From Lunularia cruciata (Eukaryota; Streptophyta; Marchantiopsida; Lunulariales; Lunulariaceae), in the NCBI GenBank assembly GCA_948567375.1, contig OX419755.1:52780291-52844290 (forward strand): DNA of 64,000 nt, in the 5' to 3' direction. Numbering within the stretch: position 1 is the first letter of the stretch; each line of letters opens with the position of its first letter. The position numbers were made by a program, and so were the translations under genes. Below the pieces are notes generated by a model. It did not search any database. It had not been told where the DNA came from and was given only the letters and a program-made list of their open reading frames with translations. Positions 33,908-44,649 of the stretch are shown here, piece after piece.

Positions 33908-35260
33908 AAGAACGTGATTTGCACAAATCCACTCCAAAATGTAGAATTGCATTCATGCCAATGACAAATCTAAATTTTTTGTTGAGTACATGGAGAATTC
34001 ACATGTACACTTGTGCAAAATAGAAGATACAACTGCTCATAAAACCATATTTTCTCATCTAATACAAGAGGAAAATCCAATATTTGAGCAAAATCCAACA
34101 TTTATATCAAAAATCTGTTTGTTATCAAAGTGAAATACATCCTTCCTTCCTATATGTATCTATAAGAAGAAAACATAAGTGTCAAACAATATGTTTTATA
34201 TATCCTACATCTGACTCACTCTCCTCTACATGCTCATCTTCATGCTCCTCTCTATCATCATCATGGATGACAACCTTCTCATCTGGGGCCCCTTGGCTCT
34301 TGTACACTACATTGGTCTCACCCAATATTGCTCCTTCCATGAATATATGAATAAGAAATTGTCCTAGATATGTCACCTTGAAGCAATATCCATCTAGATG
34401 GTGTATCCACCTATGTATGATTACCAACTCTTGCTCAACAACATATAGCATCATCTCTACACAATCATAATCCTCAAACAAAGATCTAGTCATTTTGGTC
34501 TTCACTTTGAGTATTATGTTTCCATGGACAACCTTTGGTCTATGGGATGGAATAAAATACAAGATAACATATGAAAGAAAGGTCTGAATATGGCGTATGC
34601 ACATTGCCTTGCTAAATATTGCCTTGCTATCCTATTTCTTGTTGGGAACCAATCCTCCACCAAGGTATGAGGCACAATCTTCCTCCTACCTATTCTCCTT
34701 CTTTTCAAGCAGAATGTTGTTCTTATGACTTGTGCATTTAGTGTTAGTCTCCTACCAACTACTATTACAAAATGGTTATTTCTATTCCATGTTTTGACAA
34801 ATATAGTACAAGATGGAACTTGTATACATACCACAAATTTATAAAGTTAGAAAATTGTTAGTGGGCTATAGTTAGTATCCCAAAGACAACTCTTGTTGTG
34901 CATCCTACACATGTAATGTATTCCATGTAGTTTGCATAGAATATGTGGGATGTGTAGAATGTGCAGTCTATAGTTTAGGTCAAAATCCAATTTGAAGTTG
35001 CTTGATTCAAAAATTCAAAAATTCACAAACCAAAGAACAAATGTGCAAGGCAGATCCATTGAACTAATGTATATATGATATAAGATGTGTTACATGGGGT
35101 TGTGGATATTGAAGGCCAATAGCAATTTTCAAGCCAAATGCATCAAGGTTGGTTTCCCTGATTTGCATCACAGATTTTTGAATATGGTCCTTGTCAAGCC
35201 ATTCCCATGCTATGAAAGTCATGCAGTCTTCCAGAATATGAAAATCAATTAAAGATGGAC
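33908..35260 (-). other. Unrecognised region with two minus-strand frames
   Basis: Minus-strand frames 34834-34514 (106 codons, Arg-rich, KRRRIGRRKIVPHTLVEDWF) and 34604-34182 (140 codons, ending in an acidic tail DDDREEHEDEHVEESESD) overlap in different frames and could be one broken protein. I know no family. The rest (33908-34180, 34840-35260) has no frame of note. The intact B element inserted at the right edge. Confidence 0.3.
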
Positions 35261-35939
35261 TGTGAGCCGGCCTGTCTCTCACTCAGGATGAACCTCTGAT
35301 GGCTATTATGGTAGCGCACCATGGACTAAGAAGGCAAGGAACCCCAACTCCATCATACTCCTCCAAGGCTAACACTCCAAGACTCAAGACATTGCTCACT
35401 AGAGAACTCAATGAGAGAGAGATAGTTGCAAATGAAAGGATGATGAGTACCTCCTCACTCCTTGTTTATATACTTGTGAAATAGTTATGTACCAAAGTTA
35501 CTGATTACCGTAGTAACTCAAGTTACTAGACTAAAAGTCAAGTGAAGTCAAAAAGTAGAAAGGAATATCCATTCACATGGGCATATTCCCCTTATCTTGA
35601 CCCAACCACTAAAGCAAGGATTCCTTCACATGGGCTATCCTTGGACTAAAGAAGAATCCAAAACAAAAAGGCTTGCGGGCCCAAGAGTTCTCAACTCTTT
35701 CCCCAAAGCCAAACACCTAGGAATAATACCAAGTCAACACACTAAAATCCAAAATAGTGGTGCTCATCTTTTCTACTTCCTCTAAAGTAAGGTCCCATCT
35801 ATCTTAGCTATGACTAACTTTAGCTAACCATGACTAATATAGAACCATCCTTTATCTCTATATAAATAATATCTCTTAAGTACTTGTAATACCAAGCTAA
35901 ATATCACAATACCACACACATGCACAAATGGGTGTTACA
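35261..35939 (-). mobile_element. 3' LTR of B1
   Basis: TGTAACACCC ... CCGGCTCACA on the minus strand, 679 bases. A TATATAAAC box lies at 35464-35472. Confidence 0.92.
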
Positions 35940-35954
35940 TTTACCCCCGGACTA
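35940..35954 (-). promoter_or_regulatory. Putative polypurine tract of B1
   Basis: The minus strand reads TAGTCCGGGGGTAAA immediately before the 3' LTR. It is short, but its position is as expected. Confidence 0.5.
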
Positions 35955-35987
35955 AGTTTTCACTTTGTCCTCAAAGTGAAGGTCTCT

Positions 35988-38900
35988 CTACCTTCTATGG
36001 TACATCTTCAACTTATCATGGTTAATCCTATCAAAGTGTCTTCCTCCCAACTCCTTGAGATCATAGGTGTAATTGCCCCACACCTTCTCTACTATGAAAG
36101 GTCCAAAGTACTTAGGCAAAAACTTCTTTTGCACTCTCTTGAATCGAATGGAATCAAACAACATTACCCAATCACCTTCTTTGAAAGGCTCCACCTTCTT
36201 CTTGCCTTGCCTCTTGTCATAGCTCTCCTTTTGTTTCCTTTGGGCTTGCTCCACTCGAACCATAGCAACTGCTCTTGCCTCTTCCAACTCCATGAGTTGA
36301 TCCTTCCTTGACTTCCCTGCATCACTTCCTTGTGCTTTCTTCAATCTCCTATGAATGCTTTGGAAGGTAGGAAGATCAAAGTGAATAGGTAAGGTAGACT
36401 CAATACCATACACCAATTGGAATGGAGAATATCCAGTGGAAGTCTTCATGGTTGTCCTATACTCCCACAAAACTGCATGAATCCTCTTGTCCCAATGATG
36501 TTTAGCCCCCTCCATTTCTGCATCTTTGGCCAACATCATGCACAAGGTCTGATTGGTTCTCTCTGCCAAGCCATTGGAATTTGGCTTATAGGATGTAGTT
36601 ACTCTATGTGTGATAGAGAAATGTCGTAGCATGGCTGTAGTAATGCTTCCTGTAAACTCTCCTCCTCTATCAGAAACCAACTCCAAAGGGCATCCAAACC
36701 TAGTGATAATGCGTTCATAAAGAAATCTACCCACTTCATCTTCATTCTTGTCCCTCAATGGTCTAGCCTCAACCCACTTGGTAAGGTAATCAGTAACTAC
36801 CACAATGTACCGATTGTTCCTTGGGGTTCTATTGAGAGGTCCTACAAAATCAATTCCCCACTTCTCAAAAGGTCCTAGCAATGGAATTGATCTAAGTGGT
36901 GGAGTGGATGTAGACTTTCTAGCAAAAGCTTGACAAACATGACAAGTTTTGCAATAATCAAGACAATCCTTGAAAATCCCTCTCCAATGGTAACCTGCAT
37001 CTAGAATCTTGAAAGCAGTCACCTTTCCTGCAAAGTGTCCTCCACATACTAAACCTTCATGAAACTCCTTTATGAGTAGGATAGACTCTTCCTTACCCAC
37101 TGCTCTTCGAAGTAGACCATCTGCTCCTTGGTGAAAAAGAATATCCTCCACCATTGTGTAAGGTCTAGATCTTGCTGCAAGGGCCTTCCTCTCCCTAGCA
37201 TGCATCCCTTCTGGATAGTTACCTCTTGTCACAAAATCCACAATCTCCTTGTACTCCATTGGAATCTCTTGAGTGACTGAGATTGTCATGAGCTCCTCAT
37301 CCGGGAAGGAATCATCTACTGGCTCATCTCCATCATGATCATAGGCTCTAGATAACAAATCAGCATTTGCATGTTTCTTTCCTGGCCTATCCTCAATTGT
37401 GTAGTCATACTCAGACAAGAGTATCATCCACCTTGCTAGTCTCCCTTCAACATTAGGCTTGTTGAAGATGTACTTCAAAGCCTTGTGATCCGTGACAATT
37501 GTGGCTTTCCCTCCAATCAAGTAGTGTCTAAACTTCTTGAGACCAAAGATCACTGCCAACCCTTCTCTCTCTGTGACAGAGTAGTTCTTCTTTGCTGAAA
37601 CCATCTGCCTACTAGCATAAGCTATTGGATGATCATGCCCATCTTGGTCTAATTGACTAAGAGTGCATCCTATAGCTACATTAGAAGCATCAGTGTAGAG
37701 GATGAAAGGCTTACTCCAATCAGGTTTAGCAAGAATTGGAGCTACAACAAGGGATTGCTTGAGCTCCTCAAAAGCTTTGAGAGCCTCCTTGTCTTCCAAA
37801 ATCACCATGTAATCTACACCCTTCTTCATGTAGATGGTCAATGCATAAGCCTTGTTGGAAAATGAGAAGATGAACCTCCTATAGTACCCAACCATTCCCA
37901 AGAATTGGCGTAACTTTGTCAAGCTTGAAGGGAATGGAAGGTCTGAGATTTTCCTCACCTTCTCAGGATCAACTGCTATTCCATCCTTGGAGATGATGTG
38001 CCCCAAAAGTAGACCTTCTTCACATCCAAAAATGCACTTCTCTGGGTTGAGTGATGCATTTGCCTCATCCAAGCGTTGCAAGACTTTGATTAGGTGCTCA
38101 AAGTGCTCCTCCTTGCTCCCATAGACACAAAAGTCATCAATGAAATCTCTCACAAATTTCCCAATGAAAGGTTCAAATACCTTGTTCATGAACCGTTGGA
38201 ATGTGGCTGGAGCATTGCAAAGCCCAAAAGGCATGACCTTGAAAGCGTAAGTTCCCCAAGGTGTGGTGAATGTGGTGAGTTGTTGATGCTCTGGTGCAAT
38301 CTTTATTTGGTTATATCCACTATAACCATCTCCAAAACTGTACCTCTCATGACCTGCAACCTCCTCCAAGATCTCATCAATGAATGGCAATGGGTAGTAG
38401 TCCTTCTTGGTAACAGCATTAAGCTTCTTGTAATCCACACATACCCGAAGCTTGCCATTCTTTTTCTTCACAATGACAATTGGAGACACCCATTCTGAAT
38501 TCTCCACCTCAAAGATAAATCCAGCCTCCTTGAGCTTATCAATCTCCTCCTTCACAACCAAAGATATTGGTGGGCTAATGCGACGTTGCTTTTGGCGGAT
38601 TGGTCTTGCATGTGACTCCACCTCTATCTTGTGCTCCTCCAAGGTGACTTCCTTCAAATCCTTGTAACTAAAAGCAAACACATGGATGAACTTGCGGAAA
38701 ATCTCCTCAAATCTCACCTTCTCCTCCTTGGTAACATTTGGGCCATACTTGAGGGTAGATAACCTTCTCTCTACCTCCTCAAGTGTCAATGGTGATTTAT
38801 CTGGGTCCTTCAAAACCTCTGGCTTAGGTGCAAAATCCATAGCACACAAGGGATACACATCTGAATCAGATTCAGATTCATCTTCCTCCGTGGAAGTCTC

Positions 38901-40028
38901 CTCTTCCATGCTTGTGTCCACACCTGAAGCTCCTTCTTCAGAATCTGATTCCCAATAATTAGAAGATGGGGTATCTGAATGTGAAGTGTTGGTGGTGTTA
39001 GTCACAGGAACAGTGACTCTATGGTTTGATGGCCCAATCCTCAAGTACCCTTTGTGCCATCGATCAGTTGTGCGTGCTGCTCTCAACCATGGCCTCCCAA
39101 GAAGTAAGTCATAGCTTGAATCCTTCAAGACTTGGAAAGTCATGAGATTTTGAACTCCCATAACTGAAACTACCACCTTATCCATCACCCCTACTGGTCG
39201 AACTTGTTGCTTGTTTGCCATGCTCACCACAAATGTTGAAGGTCTTGAGGGTATCATACCCAACTTCTTCATCAACCTTTCTGACATGGCATTCACTGCT
39301 GATCCTCCATCAACCAATGCATCCTTGATGTTGTGACCATTCACTCTCACATCAATCTTGGAGGCATATTCACAAGCCTCCCATGGTGCTGGCTTGGCAT
39401 CCACCACCCCCATTGATACTGGAACTTTTGCCTTCTTCTTCTTTTTGCTCCTTGTAGAACTCAAACCACCTCTAAGCTCCTTTCTCAAGGTAGGGTTCAA
39501 AGCAATTAATTGGCCCACTGTGATGTTAGCCTTGTGACTACCAACATCCTCCAACACATTGTAGTTCCATTGTTGCTTTGAGATCAAGAAGTCCTCCATC
39601 CCCAACTTCTTCCTTGGAGTCTTTGTTGTTGATGGTGTTGAGGTGCGAGTGCTCCTAGTAGACATAGGAGTATCCTTGCTTGAAGTAAATCCTTGAGAAG
39701 AGTGAACATCCTCTGCAAAACGAGCTCTCTTCTTCTCTTGTGCCAAAAGCTCCAAATTAAGACCCTTGGAGTTTGAGCACTCTCCCTTCTCATACTTGCT
39801 CTCAACCACATCTATGGATGCTATCCCCTTACCTTTGTTGGGATTAGGAGCCACTTGGGTTTCACTACCTCCCTCTTTCCCCTCTATTGGCTCCCTCATA
39901 ACCCCTTCCTCCATGGTAAGTGGAATTTGGGCAATTCCTTTGGATATGGCCTCTTCCTCCACAACCAAAACAATTTCTATCATTGAAATTGTTGGCTGGT
40001 TGGCCTCCTCTATATGGATAGTTTCCAT
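35988..40028 (-). CDS. B1 pol polyprotein (protease, RT, RNase H, integrase), 1346 aa
   Basis: The single open frame starts at ATG 40028. Residues 1-220 are a low-complexity linker. The protease motif ALVDGGSAVN has its Asp at about 240. RT spans about 495-720, with Asp567 in FGDGYSGY and FIDD at 629-632. RNase H has YTDAS (Asp780) and TDHKALKY (Asp847). The integrase has His990, His998, Cys1029 and Cys1032 as zinc ligands, and Asp1060, Asp1120 and Glu1156, a perfect DD35E spacing. The GPF motif is at about 1309-1311. All catalytic residues I can check are present, so it may be functional. The ORF overlaps the gag end by 164 bases in the +1 frame; an in-frame TAG lies 21 bases before the ATG. 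Synthesis therefore needs +1 frameshifting or internal initiation. Protein ends without a chromodomain. Confidence 0.95.
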   Translation of the reverse strand: METIHIEEANQPTISMIEIVLVVEEEAISKGIAQIPLTMEEGVMREPIEGKEGGSETQVAPNPNKGKGIASIDVVESKYEKGECSNSKGLNLELLAQEKKRARFAEDVHSSQGFTSSKDTPMSTRSTRTSTPSTTKTPRKKLGMEDFLISKQQWNYNVLEDVGSHKANITVGQLIALNPTLRKELRGGLSSTRSKKKKKAKVPVSMGVVDAKPAPWEACEYASKIDVRVNGHNIKDALVDGGSAVNAMSERLMKKLGMIPSRPSTFVVSMANKQQVRPVGVMDKVVVSVMGVQNLMTFQVLKDSSYDLLLGRPWLRAARTTDRWHKGYLRIGPSNHRVTVPVTNTTNTSHSDTPSSNYWESDSEEGASGVDTSMEEETSTEEDESESDSDVYPLCAMDFAPKPEVLKDPDKSPLTLEEVERRLSTLKYGPNVTKEEKVRFEEIFRKFIHVFAFSYKDLKEVTLEEHKIEVESHARPIRQKQRRISPPISLVVKEEIDKLKEAGFIFEVENSEWVSPIVIVKKKNGKLRVCVDYKKLNAVTKKDYYPLPFIDEILEEVAGHERYSFGDGYSGYNQIKIAPEHQQLTTFTTPWGTYAFKVMPFGLCNAPATFQRFMNKVFEPFIGKFVRDFIDDFCVYGSKEEHFEHLIKVLQRLDEANASLNPEKCIFGCEEGLLLGHIISKDGIAVDPEKVRKISDLPFPSSLTKLRQFLGMVGYYRRFIFSFSNKAYALTIYMKKGVDYMVILEDKEALKAFEELKQSLVVAPILAKPDWSKPFILYTDASNVAIGCTLSQLDQDGHDHPIAYASRQMVSAKKNYSVTEREGLAVIFGLKKFRHYLIGGKATIVTDHKALKYIFNKPNVEGRLARWMILLSEYDYTIEDRPGKKHANADLLSRAYDHDGDEPVDDSFPDEELMTISVTQEIPMEYKEIVDFVTRGNYPEGMHARERKALAARSRPYTMVEDILFHQGADGLLRRAVGKEESILLIKEFHEGLVCGGHFAGKVTAFKILDAGYHWRGIFKDCLDYCKTCHVCQAFARKSTSTPPLRSIPLLGPFEKWGIDFVGPLNRTPRNNRYIVVVTDYLTKWVEARPLRDKNEDEVGRFLYERIITRFGCPLELVSDRGGEFTGSITTAMLRHFSITHRVTTSYKPNSNGLAERTNQTLCMMLAKDAEMEGAKHHWDKRIHAVLWEYRTTMKTSTGYSPFQLVYGIESTLPIHFDLPTFQSIHRRLKKAQGSDAGKSRKDQLMELEEARAVAMVRVEQAQRKQKESYDKRQGKKKVEPFKEGDWVMLFDSIRFKRVQKKFLPKYFGPFIVEKVWGNYTYDLKELGGRHFDRINHDKLKMYHRR

Positions 40029-40815
40029 AACTCCTAGGTCCTCTCCCTACATTCTGATCCACCTCTCTCTTCTCCCATAGTTGCACCACATTGATCTTGA
40101 GATCCGCAAGTTGTTCTGTGATGGTTTGGAGTGGATCTTTTGGTGGAGGTGCAAGAATTGGAGCAACTACTACTTGTGGTGCAACCCTTGTCACCAAAGT
40201 ATCAGAAGTTCCACCATACTTGTAGCCTTGAGGAGGATGCACAACCTCCTTCACCACCAAATCACTCTCATCCCCTTCCAAACTCTCCTCCATACGAATT
40301 GCGATCTTGATAGCTTCAACCTTGGAAGAAGGTTTCTCATATCTCACCTTGCTTCTAATTTGTGGTCTCAATCCTCCCACAAAATTCTTGGTGAGCATGG
40401 CCCCTATGCCAATCATTGTAGTCTCCACATCATCCCCACCCTTCCTCAACACTATGCGAAATCTGGACTCCAACTTTTCCACTCTTTCCACATAGACCCT
40501 CACTTTCTCTCCATCTCCTTGCTTGAGAAATGTAACCTCACTCATCAATCTCTCATAACTCTCATCAGGAAGAAAGTTCTCAATGAGTGCTGAAGTCAAA
40601 GTCTCCCAAGACTCCTCTTCCCCCTCTCTCTTCTCTCTCTTTTGGTATTCTGACTCATACCATGTAAGTGCTGCATCCTCAAAGAAATCTGGTAATAATG
40701 AGGCCCACTCATTCTTCCTCCTCTCATTGTTTCCTATGCAAGCTCTCTTGAAGTCTCTCACAAAGGCCTCCACATCTTCTCCATCCTTGCCAAAGAAAAC
40801 CGGAAGTTTCCCCAT
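39865..40815 (-). CDS. B1 gag, 316 aa
   Basis: It starts at ATG 40815 (MGKLPVFFGKDGEDVEAF). The body is of the Retrotrans_gag type: FFEDAALTWYESEYQ, then a fold ending RSKVRYEKPSSKVEAIKIA. It ends with one zinc knuckle, CFGCGGRGHIQRNC, at residues 282-295 and an Arg/Gly-rich tail. It packages the RNA in virus-like particles (family knowledge). The last 164 bases overlap pol. The frame is fully open, in contrast with the B2 copy. Confidence 0.93.
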   Translation of the reverse strand: MGKLPVFFGKDGEDVEAFVRDFKRACIGNNERRKNEWASLLPDFFEDAALTWYESEYQKREKREGEEESWETLTSALIENFLPDESYERLMSEVTFLKQGDGEKVRVYVERVEKLESRFRIVLRKGGDDVETTMIGIGAMLTKNFVGGLRPQIRSKVRYEKPSSKVEAIKIAIRMEESLEGDESDLVVKEVVHPPQGYKYGGTSDTLVTRVAPQVVVAPILAPPPKDPLQTITEQLADLKINVVQLWEKREVDQNVGRGPRSYGNYPYRGGQPANNFNDRNCFGCGGRGHIQRNCPNSTYHGGRGYEGANRGERGR

Positions 40816-41049
40816 CTTAACCCCTCACTATCTTTCTTTTCTCTTAATTTTTTTTTCTCTTTTCTTTTCTCTCACTCTATTACTAATAGAGTATATACAT
40901 GACTAACACCATCTGAGAATAATCCACTCTAGGGAACAAAAAAGGTTCAGGTTGCTCCAAGATTTCTATAGCAACATCAAATCCTAGAGTGCATATTAAT
41001 CTAACTCTCATGGATAGTTTATCCATAAGTTGAAAGATTATCTCCATCA
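40816..41049 (-). other. B1 leader between extra ORF and gag
   Basis: AT- and pyrimidine-rich (TTTTCTCTTTTCTTTTCTC on the plus strand), 234 bases, no frame. It contains the likely gag initiation context. Confidence 0.6.
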
Positions 41050-41703
41050 CTAATCTTGAGAACTAGCTGATGAAGGTGGTAGTATTTCTGTAGCTGTACT
41101 AAGACTCTCTCCAAGATCCTTCACCAAAGTTTCCAAAAGTGCTTTTACTCCACTACACTCATGTCCTTTTGGAAGTCCTTCAACTCCACAAACCTCACAC
41201 AACTCCTTGGTCTTAGATCTTCTCCCTCCCAATCTTGGTGAAGAAGGTCCAACATGCAAACCCAAGTCAAGTAAGCCTCTCCTTTCCCTCAATCTCTTGC
41301 TCTCAAAGGTTAATGGACATGAACTTGCCTTATGTCCCTTCTCTCCACATAGAAAGCACTTAGACTCACTCTTTCCTCCAAGTGGTGTAGGTTTTTGGAT
41401 CCTCTCAACACTCTCTTCAAATTCTATTGTAAACTCTCTTTTCCTCAAATCCACCCCTACAATCACCTCAAACCCTTGGGGAACCTTGCATAATCTCAAT
41501 TTCCACTCTTGATGACCCTCCATGTTCTCAAAGATGAATCTAAACACTCAAACATGCTTTTTGTTGATCTCAAACTTCTCATGCATGAGATCTCCACTCT
41601 GCAGAATTGACCCTTCCTCACAATGTCACTCAAATCTCCCAACGAATATGTCACAGTCCTCTGAAATTTTCCACACTTGATCACAACTCTAGGGCGTCCC
41701 TCC
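41050..41703 (-). pseudogene. Extra ORF upstream of gag with two zinc motifs (B1)
   Basis: Located between the 5' LTR and gag, in sense. N-terminal part: KFQRTVTYSLGDL, KGQFCRVEISCMRS. Middle: VIVGVDLRKREFTIEFEESV. Then a retroviral-type knuckle CFLCGEKGHKASSC (41358-41317) and a second motif CEVCGVEGLPKGHEC (41199-41155), with a Ser-rich end. There is no ATG at the head; the frame opens near TTTTGCAGG at 41711-41703, which resembles a splice acceptor, so it may be an internal exon of a spliced leader ORF. Relative to B3, B1 carries a 1-base and a 7-base insertion near 41520 and 41475 that split the frame. B2 and B3 share the region, so it is a family trait. It is a probable nucleic-acid-binding protein; the function is not known to me. 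Confidence 0.65.
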
Positions 41704-42181
41704 CTGCAAAATTTTAGATCTTTTCATCAAGCCATTTGGCCTAGACACCTTTCTATTCAGCACCCATATTTCAGATTTGGTCTGAAAACCACCCCCCTCA
41801 CTTCAAAAACTCATAACGCACTGCGCAAAACTGATCTCTCTCTAATTTTTGTGGCATCAGGTAGGATACAATGCACTGAATTTTCTTGGAAATTTTCAGC
41901 ACAATTCACTAAAAATTGAAGAAATGGCAGACTCTGTACAATTTTCTAGAGAGCATGCAGTTGCGGGAGCACTTTACCCTATCAACTTTCAAAAATTCTA
42001 GCCCAGTGCGCATAGAAGCTCTCTCAATAATTTCAAGTGTGCTAACTGAAAGATAACCCAAGCTATCATGTGTAGAAATCTCAAGTCCAGATCTCAAACT
42101 TGAGATTTTGCCCAAAATCACCTTAATCCCCAAAATCTGCAATCCACCTCACACAATCTCTCCAATTCCTCTCATGTGTAC
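41704..42181 (-). other. B1 5' untranslated region
   Basis: Sequence between 5' LTR and extra ORF; no frame longer than 80 codons that recurs in B3. The base order directly inside the LTR (minus: GTACACATGAGAGG) does not resemble the common Met-tRNA primer site. Confidence 0.55.
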
Positions 42182-42860
42182 TGTGAGCCGGCCTGTCTCT
42201 CACTCAAGATGAACCTCTGATGGCTATTATGGTAGCGCACCATGGACTAAGAAGGCAAGGAACCCCAACTCCATCATACTCCTCCAAGGCTAACACTCCA
42301 AGACTCAAGACATTGCTCACTAGAGAACTCAATGAGAGAGAGATAGTTGCAAATGAAAGGATGATGAGTACCTCCTCACTCCTTGTTTATATACTTGTGA
42401 AATAGTTACGTACCAAAGTTACTAATTACGGTAGTAACTCAAGTTACTAGACTAAAAGTCAAGTAAAGTCAAAAAGTAGAAAGGAATATCCATTCACATG
42501 GGCATATTCCCCTTATCTTGACCCAACCACTAAAGCAAGGATTCCTTCACATGGGCTATCCTTGGACTAAAGAAGAATCCAAAACAAAAAGGCTTGCGGG
42601 CCCAAGAGTTCTCAACTCTTTCCCCAAAGCCAAACACCTAGGAATAATACCAAGTCAACACACTAAAATCCAAAATAGTGGTGCTCATCTTTTCTACTTC
42701 CTCTAAAGTAAGGTCCCATCTATCTTAGCTATGACTAACTTTAGCTAACCATGACTAATATAGAACCATCCTTTATCTCTATATAAATAATATCTCTTAA
42801 GTACTTGTAATACCAAGCTAAATATCACAATACCACACACATGCACAAATGGGTGTTACA
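42182..42860 (-). mobile_element. 5' LTR of B1
   Basis: Same ends and length (679) as the 3' LTR. The TATATAAAC box at 42385-42393 is the likely promoter for element transcription leftward. Confidence 0.92.
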
Positions 42861-43040
42861 GGACTCTCTTGACTATTTTCCACAGAATCATCCTTGATAA
42901 CCCTAAAATAATTTTCCATTGCCATTGAGAAATATTTGAGATGGTAAAAACATTTCTATTGGGAAAGTTCTAAGAACTCTCGCAATACTCCCAATACTCT
43001 TTAAACTTCCTTGCTTCTAAACTCCCTAGGGCTGTTACAA
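42861..43040. other. Flank of B1, no gene seen
   Basis: It starts with the right copy of the GGAC duplication. Nothing else is recognised. Confidence 0.5.
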
Positions 43041-43900
43041 GAAGAACCAAGTTTCAATGTTTCAATGTTTCAAACATGTTTTAGGGTTCAAAATCCTATC
43101 TTTTGGATTTTCAAACACTCTCTTTTGTTGTTAAAAATCTCTCTCTAAGCTCTCAAAGAATCAAGTTTCTTTCGATGTATGTTCTTTCAAGGAATCAAGT
43201 TTCTCTCAAGGCTCTAAATAGTTTTATCTTTGATGTTTGAGTTCTCTCCCTAAGCTCTCAAACAATCAGGTTTCTTTGGGGTTTAAAACTCTCCCAAGGT
43301 TCTAAAAAATCCTATCTCTCTTGCTTCTGCTGTTTGAGTTCTTGCCCTAAGCTCCCTTTGCATGCTCCTGATTTGAGTCCTCTCTTGCTTTTGTTGTTTG
43401 AGTTCTCTCTAAGCTCTCAAAGAATCAGGTTTCTTTGGGGGTCTAAAACTCTCTTGAGGTTCTAAATAGTTCTATCTCTCTTGCTTATGATGTTTGAGTT
43501 CTCTCCTTAAGCTTCCTTTGCAAGCTCCCGTTTCAAGTTCTCTCCTACTTCTGCTATTTGAGTTTTCTCCCTAAGCTCTCTTTTGCAAGCTCCCAATTTG
43601 AATCCTCTTAAAGAATTAGGTTTCTTTGGGGATATAAAATTCTCCTATGGCTCTAAATAGTTCTATCTCTCTTGCTTCTGTTTTTTGAGTTCTCTCCTGC
43701 TTTTGTTGTTCAAGTTCTCTCCTTAAGCTCCCTTGGTAGGCTCTCGATTTGAGTTCTCTCTTGCTTTTGTTGTTTGAGTTCTCTCCTTTTGGCAAGCTCC
43801 CTTTGGCAGGCTCTAGATTCAAGGTCTCTTCTACTTCTGCTGTTCAAGTTCTCTTCCTAAGCTCCCCTTGGTAGGCTCCCAATTTTTATCCTTGAAACCC
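43041..43900. repeat. Degenerate minisatellite with higher-order units
   Basis: Blocks such as TGTTTGAGTTCTCTCC, CTAAGCTC, TTTGCAAGCTCC, AATCAGGTTTCTTTGGGG and TTCTATCTCTCTTGCTTCTG recur many times. Long units of about 150 bases contain subunits of about 70 bases and drift strongly. Minus-strand frames through it are by-products of the repeat. Confidence 0.8.
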
Positions 43901-44649
43901 CTTTTTTTTACTTTGTTCTCCTTTGTCCTTCCTTATATCTCTTCTAATACTCAAATGAAAGGATGTTTGTCTTATATTTAAATTGCTTCAAACAAGATCA
44001 CAACTCTTTGGATTGGATGTCAAGCCATATACATATATCCATATACACTTACTATCAATAGCAATGTACTTCACACACTTCACATAGACATGGTAGGTAG
44101 AATGCACCATTCATGCCTTACACAAATCTTTGTGCAAAACTTCACACACTTGTACTAAACGTGTACCAAAGTTTATAAAACTTGTAAAGCACCAACAAAA
44201 TCACATCTAATCCTCACAATTTAACTCCTTAAGGTCACTTTCATAAGGTCAATAACATGATATAAATCTGCCTCACAATTCACTCTCACTAAGGATATTT
44301 TCAAGGTGGTCACTAAGGTCATTGAACATGAAATAACTCAACAAAAACTAAACTTTGCCCCACAATTCACTCACTAAGGTCACTTTCAGCATGGTCACTA
44401 AGATCACTTCTCATTAAATAACTCTGAAAAATTAACTAAGACCTGAGTAGACTGAGTATTCTACAAAAATTAAACTATGACCAAAGTAGACTTAGTATCC
44501 CAAGTACTCCATCCTACTTACTTTAATTTAACGTAAATACGCAACTCTTTATTATTCTAAAGGACTCAAAAAACCACCTTCTTGGCGGTTGGAAGCCAAA
44601 CAATAATGTAACACTTAATTCCTTTTTTCTTCTCTAAATTCACTATAGG
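43901..44649. other. AT-rich spacer
   Basis: No gene recognised. The words AAGGTCACTTTC and CACTAAGGTCA recur between 44210 and 44420, giving a weak irregular repeat. Confidence 0.45.

Larger units (their letters stand above)
35261..42860 (-). mobile_element. Near-intact family B Ty3/gypsy element B1 (7600 bp)
   Basis: Order in element sense: 5' LTR (42860-42182), leader with an extra zinc-motif ORF, gag, pol, purine tract, 3' LTR (35939-35261). The flanks share a 4-bp duplication GGAC (35257-35260 and 42861-42864). Both LTRs are 679 bases, and I count about five differences by eye, so insertion was recent. Gag and pol are uninterrupted. It lacks a chromodomain. I see no standard initiator-Met-tRNA primer site directly after the 5' LTR, so the primer is unknown. 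Confidence 0.92.

Noticed and set aside
36417-40593. Plus-strand frames of 60-170 codons across the B1 element
   Set aside because: Antisense shadows of the intact gag and pol frames.
41203-42181. Initiator Met-tRNA primer binding site after the B1 5' LTR
   Set aside because: I looked for TGGTATCAGAGC on the minus strand just inside the LTR and did not find it; the primer remains unassigned.
43616-43822. Charged 68-codon minus-strand ORF
   Set aside because: Lies within the minisatellite and repeats with its units.
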